From Lodderomyces elongisporus (lineage: Eukaryota > Ascomycota > Pichiomycetes > Serinales > Debaryomycetaceae): a stretch of DNA of 64,000 bases. Below, piece by piece: positions 10,201-19,226 of the stretch. Numbering within the stretch: position 1 is the stretch's first letter; each line of letters begins with the position of its first letter. The translations under genes were made by a program, and so were the position numbers. The DNA is taken from positions 1,485,501 through 1,549,500 of the forward strand of contig NC_083677.1 of the NCBI RefSeq assembly GCF_030384665.1. Direction: 5' to 3'. The notes under the pieces are model-generated. The model did no database searches. It was not told the DNA's origin and was given only the letters and a program-made list of their open reading frames with translations.

Positions 10201-11834
10201 TTGTCTTCTAAATCAACTCCTTCCTCCAACTTTGCGTTGGCACCAAGATATCGCATACACCATTCTTCTTTTAATCTTCGCTCATGCAAAGTAGTACCAG
10301 AATCTTTTTCCAAAAATGCTTTAGCCATAATTTCATGGTGCGGTAAAATGTTACCCGTTGGCTCTAAACTTGAAGTATTTTGAACAAGCTCAATTTCTTT
10401 TTTTATTTCTTTTTTTATTTCGTTTTCTTTTTCTTTTTCTTTTTCTTCTTTTTCTTCTTCTTCTCCTACTTCGCGAGGTATCGTGTGTAGTGCCAGCAAT
10501 TGGGTATCAAGAACACTCTGATTTGATGACTTCCCATCGTGCAGTAACATTGTCATTTTATTCTTGTGGTATGCAATTTCCTGTTTCTTAGCACAAGCGG
10601 CACACGACCAAGAAAACCCTCTACTGGGTTTCTTTAACAAGGGTGGATCTAAACAAAGCATATGATAGTAAGTTTTGCACTCGGCGCAAATTACGGAGTC
10701 CACAAGTTCACACCACAATCCACATATCGAACAGTTGCAAGTGCTTGCCTTGAATGAATTTATTAACGATTTTGTCTTTTGAGTTTCACAAAAGATATAC
10801 TTGAACCGTTTGTGCAAGGCTTGTAAATAGTATTTCGAGGTGCTATCTTCATTTCGGGCATACTGCAATAGATTCTCCGTCAGCAAAACATCGTAATAGC
10901 GAATCATGTAACGGTCATAGAGTTTGTTAAAAAAGAAACAATTGGGGAGCTTTGTGTATGCATCCAAGGCAGACACGGGTTCCAGTACTGGGGACTCTGT
11001 TTTCAATGATGACTTAATAGAGCGTGGTACTTCTTTCTTCTTCTTAGTCAGAGGAACGATAAACTTATCCTCGATATCCAGTAGATGTTCAACAGAAACT
11101 CTCCCGCGGTAACTATGTAATGGACATGTATCCGTATCCATCGTGGCATACACAAGTCTCGAATCTGAGGATGTTCTCGAAATGTCCCTTGGTCTAAAAA
11201 ACCATTGGATCTGGAATTCGTACCCTTTTGCTGGTAAGTATCTTTCTTGCTTCTTTGTCGATTTGGACACCAATTTGTCGCCGACACTATTGGACTTTCT
11301 ATTTATAAATCCTCTTATACGTCCAATATAGTATGGCTCACCTGGTGGCTCACTTATCATGTATATACATTGGCCTTTTGATAGTGTGAAATGCTCTTTC
11401 TTGGTGTTCTTTTTGTTTGATTTGGATGCTTTCTTGGTTGCTGATAGAATCAGTGCTACTGGCGGATATGCTTGAGAGACTTCAGCATGATTAGGGCAAT
11501 GTAGAGTTTGCTCTTGTAGATCGATGTATGCATCTGTCAAATCCAACTTATTTGAAAACCAGTCTTCTGGTCGCATGGGAGGTTGCCAGTTTGCTGGAAC
11601 CTGCAGCTCACTGGGCGTCTCTGAAATCGTGTTGGTTGTTGCATGCGATTTAGACTTGTTGGATTTTACAGTCTTTTGCTTCTTTGGTTTTGACTCTCCT
11701 GAACTTGACAAAGAGTTTGGGCTATTTGATCTGGATGATGTGTATGTAGAATAATCTTCCTCAATTACATTGAATGACGAGTCATTATAAGACTTGTTTG
11801 AAGCAGCCTTCCTCTTTGGCCTGAGAGAAGACAT
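7260..11834 (-). CDS. SNT2: Snt2-type BAH/PHD/SANT chromatin protein
   Basis: A 1,524-residue protein starting at an ATG (11832-11834). Domains in order: a BAH-like domain (about 145-270); a PHD finger (about 367-414, C-x2-C, C-x2-C, H-x2-C, C-x2-C); a Lys/Ser alternating tract (about 580-615); a SANT domain (about 748-798); a GATA-like zinc pair (CKHC about 868, CFRC about 900); a second PHD finger (about 1127-1178); an extended PHD (about 1192-1350); and a last C-x2-C pair (CSKC...CQSC) near 1450-1475. This order matches yeast Snt2, a candidate ubiquitin ligase that works with Ecm5 and Rpd3 in histone deacetylation and stress-linked transcription. The length is close to that of S. cerevisiae Snt2 (about 1,400). 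The Lys/CTG tract (9988-10105 on the + strand) reads Lys-Ser in this clade. Confidence 0.9.
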   Translation of the reverse strand: MSSLRPKRKAASNKSYNDSSFNVIEEDYSTYTSSRSNSPNSLSSSGESKPKKQKTVKSNKSKSHATTNTISETPSELQVPANWQPPMRPEDWFSNKLDLTDAYIDLQEQTLHCPNHAEVSQAYPPVALILSATKKASKSNKKNTKKEHFTLSKGQCIYMISEPPGEPYYIGRIRGFINRKSNSVGDKLVSKSTKKQERYLPAKGYEFQIQWFFRPRDISRTSSDSRLVYATMDTDTCPLHSYRGRVSVEHLLDIEDKFIVPLTKKKKEVPRSIKSSLKTESPVLEPVSALDAYTKLPNCFFFNKLYDRYMIRYYDVLLTENLLQYARNEDSTSKYYLQALHKRFKYIFCETQKTKSLINSFKASTCNCSICGLWCELVDSVICAECKTYYHMLCLDPPLLKKPSRGFSWSCAACAKKQEIAYHKNKMTMLLHDGKSSNQSVLDTQLLALHTIPREVGEEEEKEEKEKEKENEIKKEIKKEIELVQNTSSLEPTGNILPHHEIMAKAFLEKDSGTTLHERRLKEEWCMRYLGANAKLEEGVDLEDKSPYARASTRIGTRHQASYIPECNGHPIVYYDVENLKLKLKLKANLKTKLNLDLNLKSGGPIPKLKLKQTLPKKKTLNENENEAKLGIVEDSKLEVPSEYVGMDPRSYPEWLKPRPKGYIERGVDDGMGKTCTLLWSTPEEDINDSFSQLDSYLEKCSSTAEALGLSPNSPNFVDAALRFYLEFGRDTKRALENVRKLTKKKLNEPVFNREEIKRFEQGVKEYGSELYYVQKAVKTQPMSQVVRYYYLWKKTKNGMDIWGNFEGRTRKKAKSAIKAADIDEKVLKTNEKSRDISGDNSVDTSGFRDDSSYEDSTVVTRKAGFICKHCQSSKSQQWFKITGQETKIQTTNEPILALCFRCARLWRRYAVVWDFPSNVLRTASKSSGSRKRTEWELLADANAILERIESQDAYDMEAEEDIDELSTSSLSLHPLTKSRTNPGNQLTSVKAVNILPKKNQNKYSSSTPSPVASKLEDTKKNVFVPTKTCLKVFSDDAYDGVVEKELGEIVKSRLYNSQYELPKWNFESKSMSNSQVDEDTFNTIANAINNIRQYPRYNLNHMKHDFNFENSSTEIEAPFSPQERKCCVCREHDVAKESFLEMLICAACGVNVHASCTGLDVFGKSSKCPKEWLCEPCMNDMKPINSIEYSCYLCYAKESNYELALVGSHHVRPDYLKSTADGRWCHLLCAIFSHYLLHLIPLLQTLTSPFQKSTKLVENKITIATDFAETIAANHNKRCAICKFPNGALVKCNLCPDDNFYHPTCAQDTPNYKLGFTLDETSRGTHNLMVNNKVGKLRPILVCPKHDQSRDTILNFRDLGRRIGSRDHESKPVVSLYLESLARERKSRFNNLLLLASISKEYGKNMLNSNASRHEEVFATAFVCSKCDSKTSPIWWPLNSGAHLCQSCNQSKSKSKSEQKIEHDKNINRLKAMLETPVNGENYGIIDSNDRVSNVYTPNILKRGTTAKAEAPRSKITIGDILI

Positions 11835-12432
11835 AAATTACCTGTACTGTCCCCTAATATGCAATTGTTAAACCTTCTCTCTCGTCAGTACGTATTAGTG
11901 AAAAAGGCTCCACTCCAATCACCCTTGCTTGGTTGGTTTTTAAAAGCAATTCCAAAAAAAGTTATAAAAAAAACTATATATATAAAAAAAAGAAAAAAAA
12001 AAAAAGGAATAGTGGATCCAGATGCATGCAAAATTAGCAGAAATGGGAGGTGTCTGTGGGTGTGTATGTATGTATATGAAAATTAGTATGTGAGAAGTAT
12101 GTATGTACGTGAGTATGATGTATATGTTACACATGGGTGCGAATTCTGCCTAGTCCAGTAAATCAAATTAAACTTTCTCATCGGCTTTGCTTCCTTCAAC
12201 ATTACTATTTTTCATACGAAGAATAGAAGTAATAAAGAATAAGTTCAAACAACAACAATAGAAATAAAAATAATAACAGTAATGATAACAATAACAATAG
12301 TAATAACAACAATAATGATAATAAAATTTTTTTAAAAAAAAAGATACAATTCTATAGCACTGGAAATGTTGAGCACTATTTACTTGACTTCTAAACATCA
12401 CTAACCATCTCGAGTCTACTAACATCTCCAAT
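11835..12432. other. Intergenic: SNT2 upstream region and LEA1 3' end
   Basis: These 598 bases lie between two minus-strand genes. They hold an A-rich run (about 11955-12005), GTATG-type short repeats (about 12060-12115) and an AAT/AAC-rich stretch (about 12245-12325) before the LEA1 stop. No coding signal or stable RNA was seen. Confidence 0.5.
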
Positions 12433-13155
12433 TTATATATCCCCCAGTTTTAATGCTTCTTCGAGCATGTCTATCTCTTCGATCGTTGTGGCAGCCTCTA
12501 ATTTCTTCAAAAGCTCGGCCTTAACCTCGTCGGGAAGCTTCTTTGCCAAAACACTCATCTGCTTATCAGAAGACAAAACCGGCTGCTGGTGATTATTCAG
12601 TCGCAGGTTAAAGCTAGGTGGTTTAGCTTCAAACATGGCGGTTGCATGCTCATTGTACACCAGTCTATCCACGCCGAATCGTTGTTCTGCATCAAGTATC
12701 TCTTTAGATTTCACTCTTTTGAAATCCAACACCTTCAAGCTCGGTACTAGCCATATCATAAAGAGCCTGTATTCTGGAATCTGGACTATAGGGTTCCCTG
12801 TGAGCACTAGATTTACTATATTGCTAAACACTTTGGAAAAGCAAGGTTGAAAGCAATACAAATTGTTGTTCATCAAGGACAATGACTTTATGCTACCGAG
12901 TCCTGCGACGTCTTCATCGATATATGAAATATTGTTGTTTGCAAGTAGAACAACTTCTAGTTGTGTTTGGCCCATTGTAATGTTATCTAGTCCAATTAGC
13001 TCATTGTTGTTCAAATCCAACACTTGAAACTTATCTTGTGGCACAAGAGTATTTGGAATCTCTGTCAAGTGCAACCCTCGTAGGACCAAGGTTACACGCT
13101 GTTCTGGGTTAAGCACTACCGGGGCATCATTCAAGATTTGTGTGGTTAGTAGCAT
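12433..13155 (-). CDS. LEA1: U2 snRNP component A' (Lea1), leucine-rich repeat protein
   Basis: A 240-residue protein using the ATG at 13153-13155; the frame is open one codon further (TTG), which I do not use. Residues about 20-150 form leucine-rich repeats (LNNNELIGL, LANNNISYI, LMNNNLYCF, LTGNPIVQI). A U2A'-type cap follows: YRLFMIWLVPSLKVLDFKRVK and then EAEQRFG-like residues, closely resembling human U2A'. Lea1 binds Msl1 (U2B'') on the U2 snRNA and helps U2 join the spliceosome. The C-terminus has a helical Leu/Lys/Glu stretch. It is divergent with CGT1 across 536 bases. Confidence 0.92.
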   Translation of the reverse strand: MLLTTQILNDAPVVLNPEQRVTLVLRGLHLTEIPNTLVPQDKFQVLDLNNNELIGLDNITMGQTQLEVVLLANNNISYIDEDVAGLGSIKSLSLMNNNLYCFQPCFSKVFSNIVNLVLTGNPIVQIPEYRLFMIWLVPSLKVLDFKRVKSKEILDAEQRFGVDRLVYNEHATAMFEAKPPSFNLRLNNHQQPVLSSDKQMSVLAKKLPDEVKAELLKKLEAATTIEEIDMLEEALKLGDI

Positions 13156-13691
13156 CAACTAAGTATAGCGAAGGAGAACTGTGGGGAGTGAAATACTACA
13201 CTGTAATTCTTTTATTTTTATTTTTTATTTTTGTTCCTGGCGGATATTCCAATGTAGAAAAGAAAAAAAAAATTGTGACAGTAACCTAAAGGTAACAGTA
13301 ACAGTAACAGTAATAGTAATAGTAATAAACTACCACTTTTACAACCACCACCATCTGCATCTCCATCTTCATCAACAACAAGAACGTCAACATTCACGCG
13401 CGCAAAAGAAAAAAAAAAAAAAAAAACACAACCTCAGAACATCCAGACACCTCCATAGCCTTAAGAGGTTTATACAAGGTGTTTTTTTAAAAGTAAAATA
13501 CAACTTATAATAATAATAAGATAAACATCACCTCCACCACCAGTGCCACTCGCTTTCTACACATTAAAAGGTGGCTTCTCAAGAAGATCAAATTAATAAA
13601 ACGGAAAAGGAAACAAAAAAAAAAATATCAAGAGCAAGGACAAGAGCAAGAGCAAGAGCAAGAGCAACTTCAAAAATAGAAATAGCAACAA
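13156..13691. promoter_or_regulatory. Divergent promoter region LEA1/CGT1
   Basis: This 536-base spacer holds promoters for both genes. Visible features are imperfect AGTAAC/AGTAAT repeats (about 13290-13330), an A18 run near 13409, and an AGAGCA hexamer repeat (about 13632-13666) in the likely CGT1 5' leader. No specific factor site was recognised. Confidence 0.5.
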
Positions 13692-15203
13692 ATGATTCAA
13701 TTGGAGGAGCGTGATATACCCCAGATCCCTGGTACCAAGCTAGATGGGGACGAAGCGCAAGAGTTGCGTTTGATGGTGGCCGACCTCTTAGGCAGAAGGG
13801 CTACAAATTTTCCTGGTTCACAACCTGTTTCTTTTGAAAGAAAGCATCTCGAGGAGACACTATTGCAAAAGGATTACTTTGTTTGTGAAAAATCTGATGG
13901 TTTACGATGTTTACTATTCCTCATTAATGACCCACAAAAGGGAGAAGGTGTATTTCTAATAACGCGGGAAAATGATTATTACTACATTCCCAATATCCAC
14001 TTTCCCCTTTCGGTAAATGAAACTCCTTCTAAACCTTCTTTCCATCATGGAACTTTACTTGATGGAGAATTGGTGCTAGAAAACAAGAATATTAGCGAAC
14101 CTGTTTTGAGGTATTGCATATTTGATGCTCTTGCAGTTAATGGGAAATGCATAGTGGATCGTCAACTACCCAAAAGGTTGGGTTACATCACTGAAAATGT
14201 TATGAAACCATTTGATCAGTTTAAGAAAATGAATCCCGATGTAGTCAATTCTCCAGAGTTTCCGTTCAAAGTAGGGTTTAAGAGCATGTTGACATCCTAC
14301 CACGCTGACGACGTGTTGAGCAAGATGGACCAGCTTTTCCATTCTTCAGATGGGTTGATTTACACATGTGCTGAAACACCGTATGTGTTTGGTACTGACC
14401 AGACTTTGCTCAAATGGAAACCAGCCGAGGAGAATACCGTTGATTATCAATTAGAGTTTGTATTCAACAAAGTCCAAGACCCTGACTTGGATGAAAGAGA
14501 TCCTTCATCGACATACACAGATTACGATTCCAAACCAAATTTGATTAAACTACGAGTATGGCAAGGTTCTAATGTACACACTGATTTTGCACAACTAGAT
14601 CTAAGCGATGAAGATTGGGAACGCTTAAAAGCTTTAAACGAACCTTTACAAGGAAGGATAGCCGAATGTCGCCAATCAACAACAAAGAAAGGATTATGGG
14701 AAATGCTTCGATTCAGAAACGACAAAAGTAATGGAAATCATGTTAGTGTGGTGGAAAAAATTTTAATTTCCATAAAAGATGGAGTGCGGGAAAAGGAAGT
14801 GAAAGATAGTTGTCCAAGGATTCAGAAGTATTGGAAACAAAGAGAGGCGGAAAGGCGAAGGAGACACCTGAATGGTCCAGCTGCTGGCAAAAATTCTTTG
14901 TCAGATCATCACCACCATCTGCTGCTGCTGCTGCAACAACAAAAACGAGAACAACAACGAGAACAACAACGAGAACAAAAACAACAAAAACATGAGCAGC
15001 ACCATTACGGTGACGACGAACCGGTGCGGAAAAGAATGCGCACGGAATCAAGGGATGACCTGCGGAGAAACCTGCACGAAGATAACCTGTATTCTCGACC
15101 AAACGGAAAATCGTCTGTAGCATATTCAGCAGGAGCAGTAGAGCTGGCACCAGCTCCACAACTTGACGAAATCCCAACTTATGTAGATAGCGACGAAGAG
15201 TAA
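13692..15203 (+). CDS. CGT1: mRNA capping enzyme, guanylyltransferase subunit
   Basis: A 503-residue protein with the nucleotidyltransferase motifs of RNA guanylyltransferases in order: motif I KSDG (67-70, Lys67 taking GMP), motif III DGELVLE (124-130), motif IIIa [11 protein letters not shown] (141-151), motif IV SDGLIYT (219-225) and motif V LLKWKP (239-244). It transfers GMP to the diphosphate 5' end of nascent mRNA in the nucleus; fungi pair it with a separate triphosphatase. The C-terminus from about 390 is low-complexity and charged, with His4, five CTG codons (14919-14933, Ser in this clade), Gln/Arg-Glu repeats and a basic KRMRTE stretch. S. cerevisiae calls it CEG1, C. albicans CGT1. 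It is tail-to-tail with TPA1 (98 bases apart). Confidence 0.95.
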   Translation: MIQLEERDIPQIPGTKLDGDEAQELRLMVADLLGRRATNFPGSQPVSFERKHLEETLLQKDYFVCEKSDGLRCLLFLINDPQKGEGVFLITRENDYYYIPNIHFPLSVNETPSKPSFHHGTLLDGELVLENKNISEPVLRYCIFDALAVNGKCIVDRQLPKRLGYITENVMKPFDQFKKMNPDVVNSPEFPFKVGFKSMLTSYHADDVLSKMDQLFHSSDGLIYTCAETPYVFGTDQTLLKWKPAEENTVDYQLEFVFNKVQDPDLDERDPSSTYTDYDSKPNLIKLRVWQGSNVHTDFAQLDLSDEDWERLKALNEPLQGRIAECRQSTTKKGLWEMLRFRNDKSNGNHVSVVEKILISIKDGVREKEVKDSCPRIQKYWKQREAERRRRHLNGPAAGKNSLSDHHHHLLLLLQQQKREQQREQQREQKQQKHEQHHYGDDEPVRKRMRTESRDDLRRNLHEDNLYSRPNGKSSVAYSAGAVELAPAPQLDEIPTYVDSDEE

Positions 15204-15301
15204 ATGTATTATTGTCATTATTATCATTATTGCTGATATTATCTTATTGGTTTCATCGCAATTTCTTACGCTTAAATCAAATAAACCCTTAAATAGACTA
15301 T

Positions 15302-17188
15302 TTAATTTCCTACTTCTTCCTGTTTCTCCTCGTTTTTTTCTTTTTCATCATTTTCATCATTGTCATCATCAATGCTTTTTATATTCCATTGGCAACTCAC
15401 ATCCCATCTTGATCCTTTTGCATTGATACTCACGTACTTGACAAACTTGAGAATCGATGGGTCTCGCACCATCAATGTTAGTGAATTCCATTTACATTGA
15501 CTTGTGTAAAGAACACTATCATCCTCGCCATCTTTTGCTGCTTTATATATAGCCGGGTCATCATCATCCTCCTCCTCCTCTTTTTCTTCACCGATATCAT
15601 TTCTTTTGTCATTTCGTTTGCCACTTTTGATCGTCTGCATCATGCATAATTCGTACCCTCCAAATTCACCAGACTCCCAGTTCTTCAAATTAGTTGCTGT
15701 TGGAGTTAAATTAAGTGTCGCCTCGAGTAAAGCATTCTCCTCCTCGGTTGTGCGTGCAACATTTTCTTCAATCGTTGTGGCCAAAATGAAATCGTGACCC
15801 GGTCTAAATCTTCGGGCCACAATACTTTCAGAGGTTGGAACCAACTCTGTTATTAGCTTAAGCCATTTCTTGAATGCAGCAGATCGTAAAAACTCGGTGA
15901 TTTCTAGCAAGTACTTTTCGGCATCGGCAAAACCAGTACAAGACTTTGTTTCCGGCTCTTTGGACTCCTCGGACTGTGTCAACTCTTTGTTGTCACCCGC
16001 TTCAATGTACATAAATCTCTGCTTGTGTGGTGGCACTGAAACTTGCCATGGAAGCTCGACCTCAGTTGACTTTTGTGGAGTATGCTTATTAATTTCTTCA
16101 TCTCGCAATAAATCTTTCAAAGTATCGGCAAATTCGGGCTTAAAAAAATCTTTGATTTCAACCATTGACTCTTCGATGAAAACCTGACACAATGTTTTTA
16201 AAGTTTCAGGCTTTATATACACTGGGTTGAGAAACTTTTCTAAAATATTGATATCAGACTCATCCAAACTCGTGCATGTCTCGAGTAAGTCCAATTCATC
16301 TTTAACTAGACTCTTTGGTATACATTTTGGATAATCATACTCTTGTAATTCCTTACTTTGAAGTTGTTGTAATGTCGATAATGCTTCAACTTTCTCCTGC
16401 TCTCCCTCAATGTATCCATCTTCGCCCTTTTGCGGTATATGAAACCAACCTTGGATTGATAATCTGTGTCGTTCTTCTCTTACCTCTTCAACATCGTGGA
16501 AGCTTAGACCTGGTTGCACTGTGAAAAAGGCAATCTGGTTAAATTGTGGAACCAATTTGCACTCATAATCGGTGTGTGGTACATTTGGCACAACTGAGGG
16601 AAAAAGACGTAAGGCACCTCCATATTGGGGTTTCCACACTTTATCAGGATCGGGCAAGTACAATATGAAACTTACTCTTCTGGTTCCAATGACATCGTCA
16701 TGTGTCAAAAGGTGACACCCCTTGGTGTAAGTATTAACAGACATGTCTGTTTTGACACCGCTCAATTTCCCGCATCCGGTAATTTTGGAGACAACATCTC
16801 TAAACTCTTGGGAATAGATTGCTGCCCTGAGCTTATATAAAGAAGGCAATCTTGATAAGTCGTCCCAGTCTAACCCAGATAAGTTGGCCAAGTCTCCAGA
16901 TTGGTACACTTTGTAAATGTCTGTTTCCTTCTTGGTAAATGCTATCTCAGACAAGACTTCTCTGCGCACTTGGCGAAGCAAAGTATCATCAATCAAGGGC
17001 TTAATGGTTCCCCATTTATAAGGTGAGCTTTGGGCAACATCCTTTTGCACTTGCGATTGAAACTCTGTATCCCAGATCTGCTTGTTAAAGAAAGATTTGA
17101 CTTCATCTTTGGTGAATGTAGTCTTTTGCTTTTTCAAATCAAGACTTTCCTTGAAAGATTCCTTGTCATTCTTTCTCTTGGAAGTCAT
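15302..17188 (-). CDS. TPA1: Tpa1/Ofd1-type prolyl hydroxylase (2-oxoglutarate/Fe(II) oxygenase)
   Basis: A 628-residue protein from ATG 17186-17188. The N-terminal catalytic domain has the iron ligands His163-x-Asp165 (LTHDD) and His231 (SFHDVEEV), with Arg242 placed to bind 2-oxoglutarate. Spacing follows S. cerevisiae Tpa1 with a constant offset of four. A second, non-catalytic oxygenase-like domain fills the C-terminal half and ends in a very acidic Asp/Glu/Lys tail. Tpa1 hydroxylates a proline of ribosomal protein Rps23 and affects translation termination; S. pombe Ofd1 also controls the sterol/hypoxia factor Sre1. The acidic insertion near residues 530-545 is low-complexity. Confidence 0.93.
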   Translation of the reverse strand: MTSKRKNDKESFKESLDLKKQKTTFTKDEVKSFFNKQIWDTEFQSQVQKDVAQSSPYKWGTIKPLIDDTLLRQVRREVLSEIAFTKKETDIYKVYQSGDLANLSGLDWDDLSRLPSLYKLRAAIYSQEFRDVVSKITGCGKLSGVKTDMSVNTYTKGCHLLTHDDVIGTRRVSFILYLPDPDKVWKPQYGGALRLFPSVVPNVPHTDYECKLVPQFNQIAFFTVQPGLSFHDVEEVREERHRLSIQGWFHIPQKGEDGYIEGEQEKVEALSTLQQLQSKELQEYDYPKCIPKSLVKDELDLLETCTSLDESDINILEKFLNPVYIKPETLKTLCQVFIEESMVEIKDFFKPEFADTLKDLLRDEEINKHTPQKSTEVELPWQVSVPPHKQRFMYIEAGDNKELTQSEESKEPETKSCTGFADAEKYLLEITEFLRSAAFKKWLKLITELVPTSESIVARRFRPGHDFILATTIEENVARTTEEENALLEATLNLTPTATNLKNWESGEFGGYELCMMQTIKSGKRNDKRNDIGEEKEEEEDDDDPAIYKAAKDGEDDSVLYTSQCKWNSLTLMVRDPSILKFVKYVSINAKGSRWDVSCQWNIKSIDDDNDENDEKEKNEEKQEEVGN

Positions 17189-18428
17189 TACAATCTATCT
17201 TTTGTTAATTTCAAGCAAAACGAAAAACGAAAAAGAAAGAAAACAAAAAAAACAAAAATTGATAATAAAAGAAAACAAAAAAAATAAAAATTGAAAGTTG
17301 AAAAATGAAAAATGAATGGACGGTAGTATTTGGTATAAAGGTAAAAAGAAAAAATTGGTAGTTGGGTAATGATGGTCTTAGTAATAAGTTGAAGGTAAAA
17401 CCAGAATGGATCTCGTGTAATGGTCAGACCATTAGATGAGCTTAAAGAGAGGGGAGAGAAAAAAAAATGTAACAGTGACAAGCGAGAATAAAAAAGAATG
17501 CAATATTCAGATCATACCACTGAACATGCTGTGACAACATGCGCAGACCTTGTTTACCGTGTTAGAAGATTTAACCACAACCAAACAAGTGTTTTGTTTT
17601 TGTTTTTGTTTTTCAATTTCATCTTCAGTTTCAGTTTCATTTTCCATTTCTGTTTCTGTTTCATTTTCCAATTCTGTTTCTTTTCTCCGTTTTCTTTTTA
17701 TTACCTTTTTCTTTTGCTTTTCCGTTTTTCTTCTATTCTGTTTTGAACATTTAGTCCAAAAAGTTGATGAAAGTTTTTTTGAGATGTAGAAGAAGAATAA
17801 AGTCAAAGAGTATTAAGTAGTGCTAGAAAGTTTCAAAGACTATAGGAAATAGAGTCCACGATTAAACCACTTTTTCATCAAGCAAAAAAAAAAAGAAAAA
17901 TACATAATGAATCGAATATAAAATACAAAATGGCCTTCAATTAAATTTTCTATATACAATTCCCTTGTTTTTTTCAGCTTAATTAGGATAGTTGTTACTA
18001 AAGTGGCCTTTGTCTTGCACCAAATTCATGTGTCTTCAACACGCTATTTGAGACATATTTCGGTCCGCATGCCGATTTTCCTTTTTTTTTTTGTCCAAAT
18101 TTTTTTTTCTTTATTTTTAATGATTTAAATCCCAATTTCTCTTCTACAAAAATATGTTTTAACCAAAATCCGGACATCTTTTACCTGGAGTAACCATAAA
18201 TGGAAAGAAAACCATGTAACAAAGGTTAATGAAAATTTATTCTTATCAGTAATGAAAAGTCTATGTGTGTTTAGATATATTTGCATTTCCCAACACATGT
18301 GTGACTGACTCTCTCACTGAAAAATTTAAAAACTTTAAGAATCTGTAGGACTTGAAAGCCTTTGAATTTTCAAATGATAAAAAGAATTAAAGGTAAAAAC
18401 AAAACATACACACACAAATGTGTACTGA
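17189..18428. other. Intergenic: TPA1 upstream region and ISD11 3' flank
   Basis: These 1,240 bases are A-rich next to TPA1 (17210-17350), pyrimidine-rich at about 17590-17750 (imperfect TTTTTG and TTTCAG-type repeats), then AT-rich. The open frames over the pyrimidine run are compositional. I see no convincing gene or structured RNA. Confidence 0.45.
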
Positions 18429-18695
18429 TCAACGGTGTTTCTTTAATGGTTCCACAACCAACTTATCGAAAGTATACATTTGCGATATGGTTGTTTGTCT
18501 CGTCAATAATGCAAGGTTATCAATACCATCATTGTAGAACTTACTAATCTCCTGAGGATCTTTGAGATCCTTGTGTTCCTTGAAAAGCGCATTAACCCTT
18601 CTCTTGGCGTGCTCCCTAAAGTTGTAATTGTCAAACTTGTATGCTCTCTCAAGTAATTGCTTGTAAAGTCTGAGAACTTGCTTTGAGTCTACCAT
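18429..18695 (-). CDS. ISD11: Isd11 LYR-motif protein of mitochondrial Fe-S cluster assembly
   Basis: An 88-residue protein from the only ATG available (18693-18695). It has the LYR-type motif LRLYKQLL at residues 8-15, then FDNYNFREHAKRR, and ends in RQTTISQMYTFDKLVVEPL, the signature of Isd11 (LYRM4). Isd11 binds the cysteine desulfurase Nfs1 and acyl-carrier protein in the mitochondrial matrix and is needed for Nfs1 stability and activity. The length fits the family (S. cerevisiae 94 residues). The frame stays open upstream for another 34 codons to a TAG at 18798-18800 with no ATG, through a 12-base repeat rich in Thr, Ser, Lys and Ala; see the findings. Confidence 0.93.
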   Translation of the reverse strand: MVDSKQVLRLYKQLLERAYKFDNYNFREHAKRRVNALFKEHKDLKDPQEISKFYNDGIDNLALLTRQTTISQMYTFDKLVVEPLKKHR

Positions 18696-19226
18696 TGCTG
18701 TTGTTGTTGCTTTTGATGTTGCTTTTGATGTTGCTTTTGATGTTGCTTTTGATGTTGTTGCACTGATTACCTTATTCGAATCTGTCAACGTTGATGACTA
18801 AATGGTTGCAATATAAATTTGTGTGGAACTTTTGATGTTTTTTGATGTTTTTGAGGATTAAGTTCATTTATATATACTGAGATACATACACATACATACA
18901 TAAATATATCTATATATATATACATTCGCCATTGTGTCTAAAGTACACGACCTTGATTTTAAGTATTTTTTTGTTTTAAAAAAAGAAAAGGAGCAGATTT
19001 TTCTTTGCGTCATTGAGGCAAGTTGATCTCCACATTTTATATTTACGATTAAGCTGTAACGAAGCCTAGGTGAAAATCAAGTATAGAAAGAAAATGAAAA
19101 AAAAAAAAAACAATGAAACAAAAGAAAAGAAAAGAGCATACGAAATGATATAAGTCAAGAAGGAAGGTCCAAGTCTAATCTGTCACAATCTAATCAAATC
19201 TATCTCTATCATTCCTTTTCTAAACA
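18696..19226. other. Intergenic: ISD11 upstream region and CAJ1 3' end
   Basis: About 530 bases including the 12-bp repeat, a TATA-rich stretch (about 18868-18922, with TATATATA runs) likely serving the ISD11 promoter, and A-rich DNA near 19090-19130 before the CAJ1 stop. No other gene was seen. Confidence 0.5.
18706..18753 (-). repeat. Four exact 12-bp tandem units upstream of the ISD11 ATG
   Basis: GTTGCTTTTGAT (plus strand) occurs four times in a row. On the minus strand it is in frame with ISD11 and would encode Ser-Lys-Ala-Thr units just before the annotated ATG. Confidence 0.95.

Noticed and set aside
17507..17806. Minus-strand frame of about 99 codons rich in Glu/Thr/Lys
   Set aside because: It is made by imperfect GAAACTGAA/pyrimidine repeats and has no conserved part.
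18698..18788. Extending ISD11 upstream as the annotated coding start
   Set aside because: There is no ATG in the extension. The 88-residue ATG form already matches the family length, so the extension is kept only as a finding.
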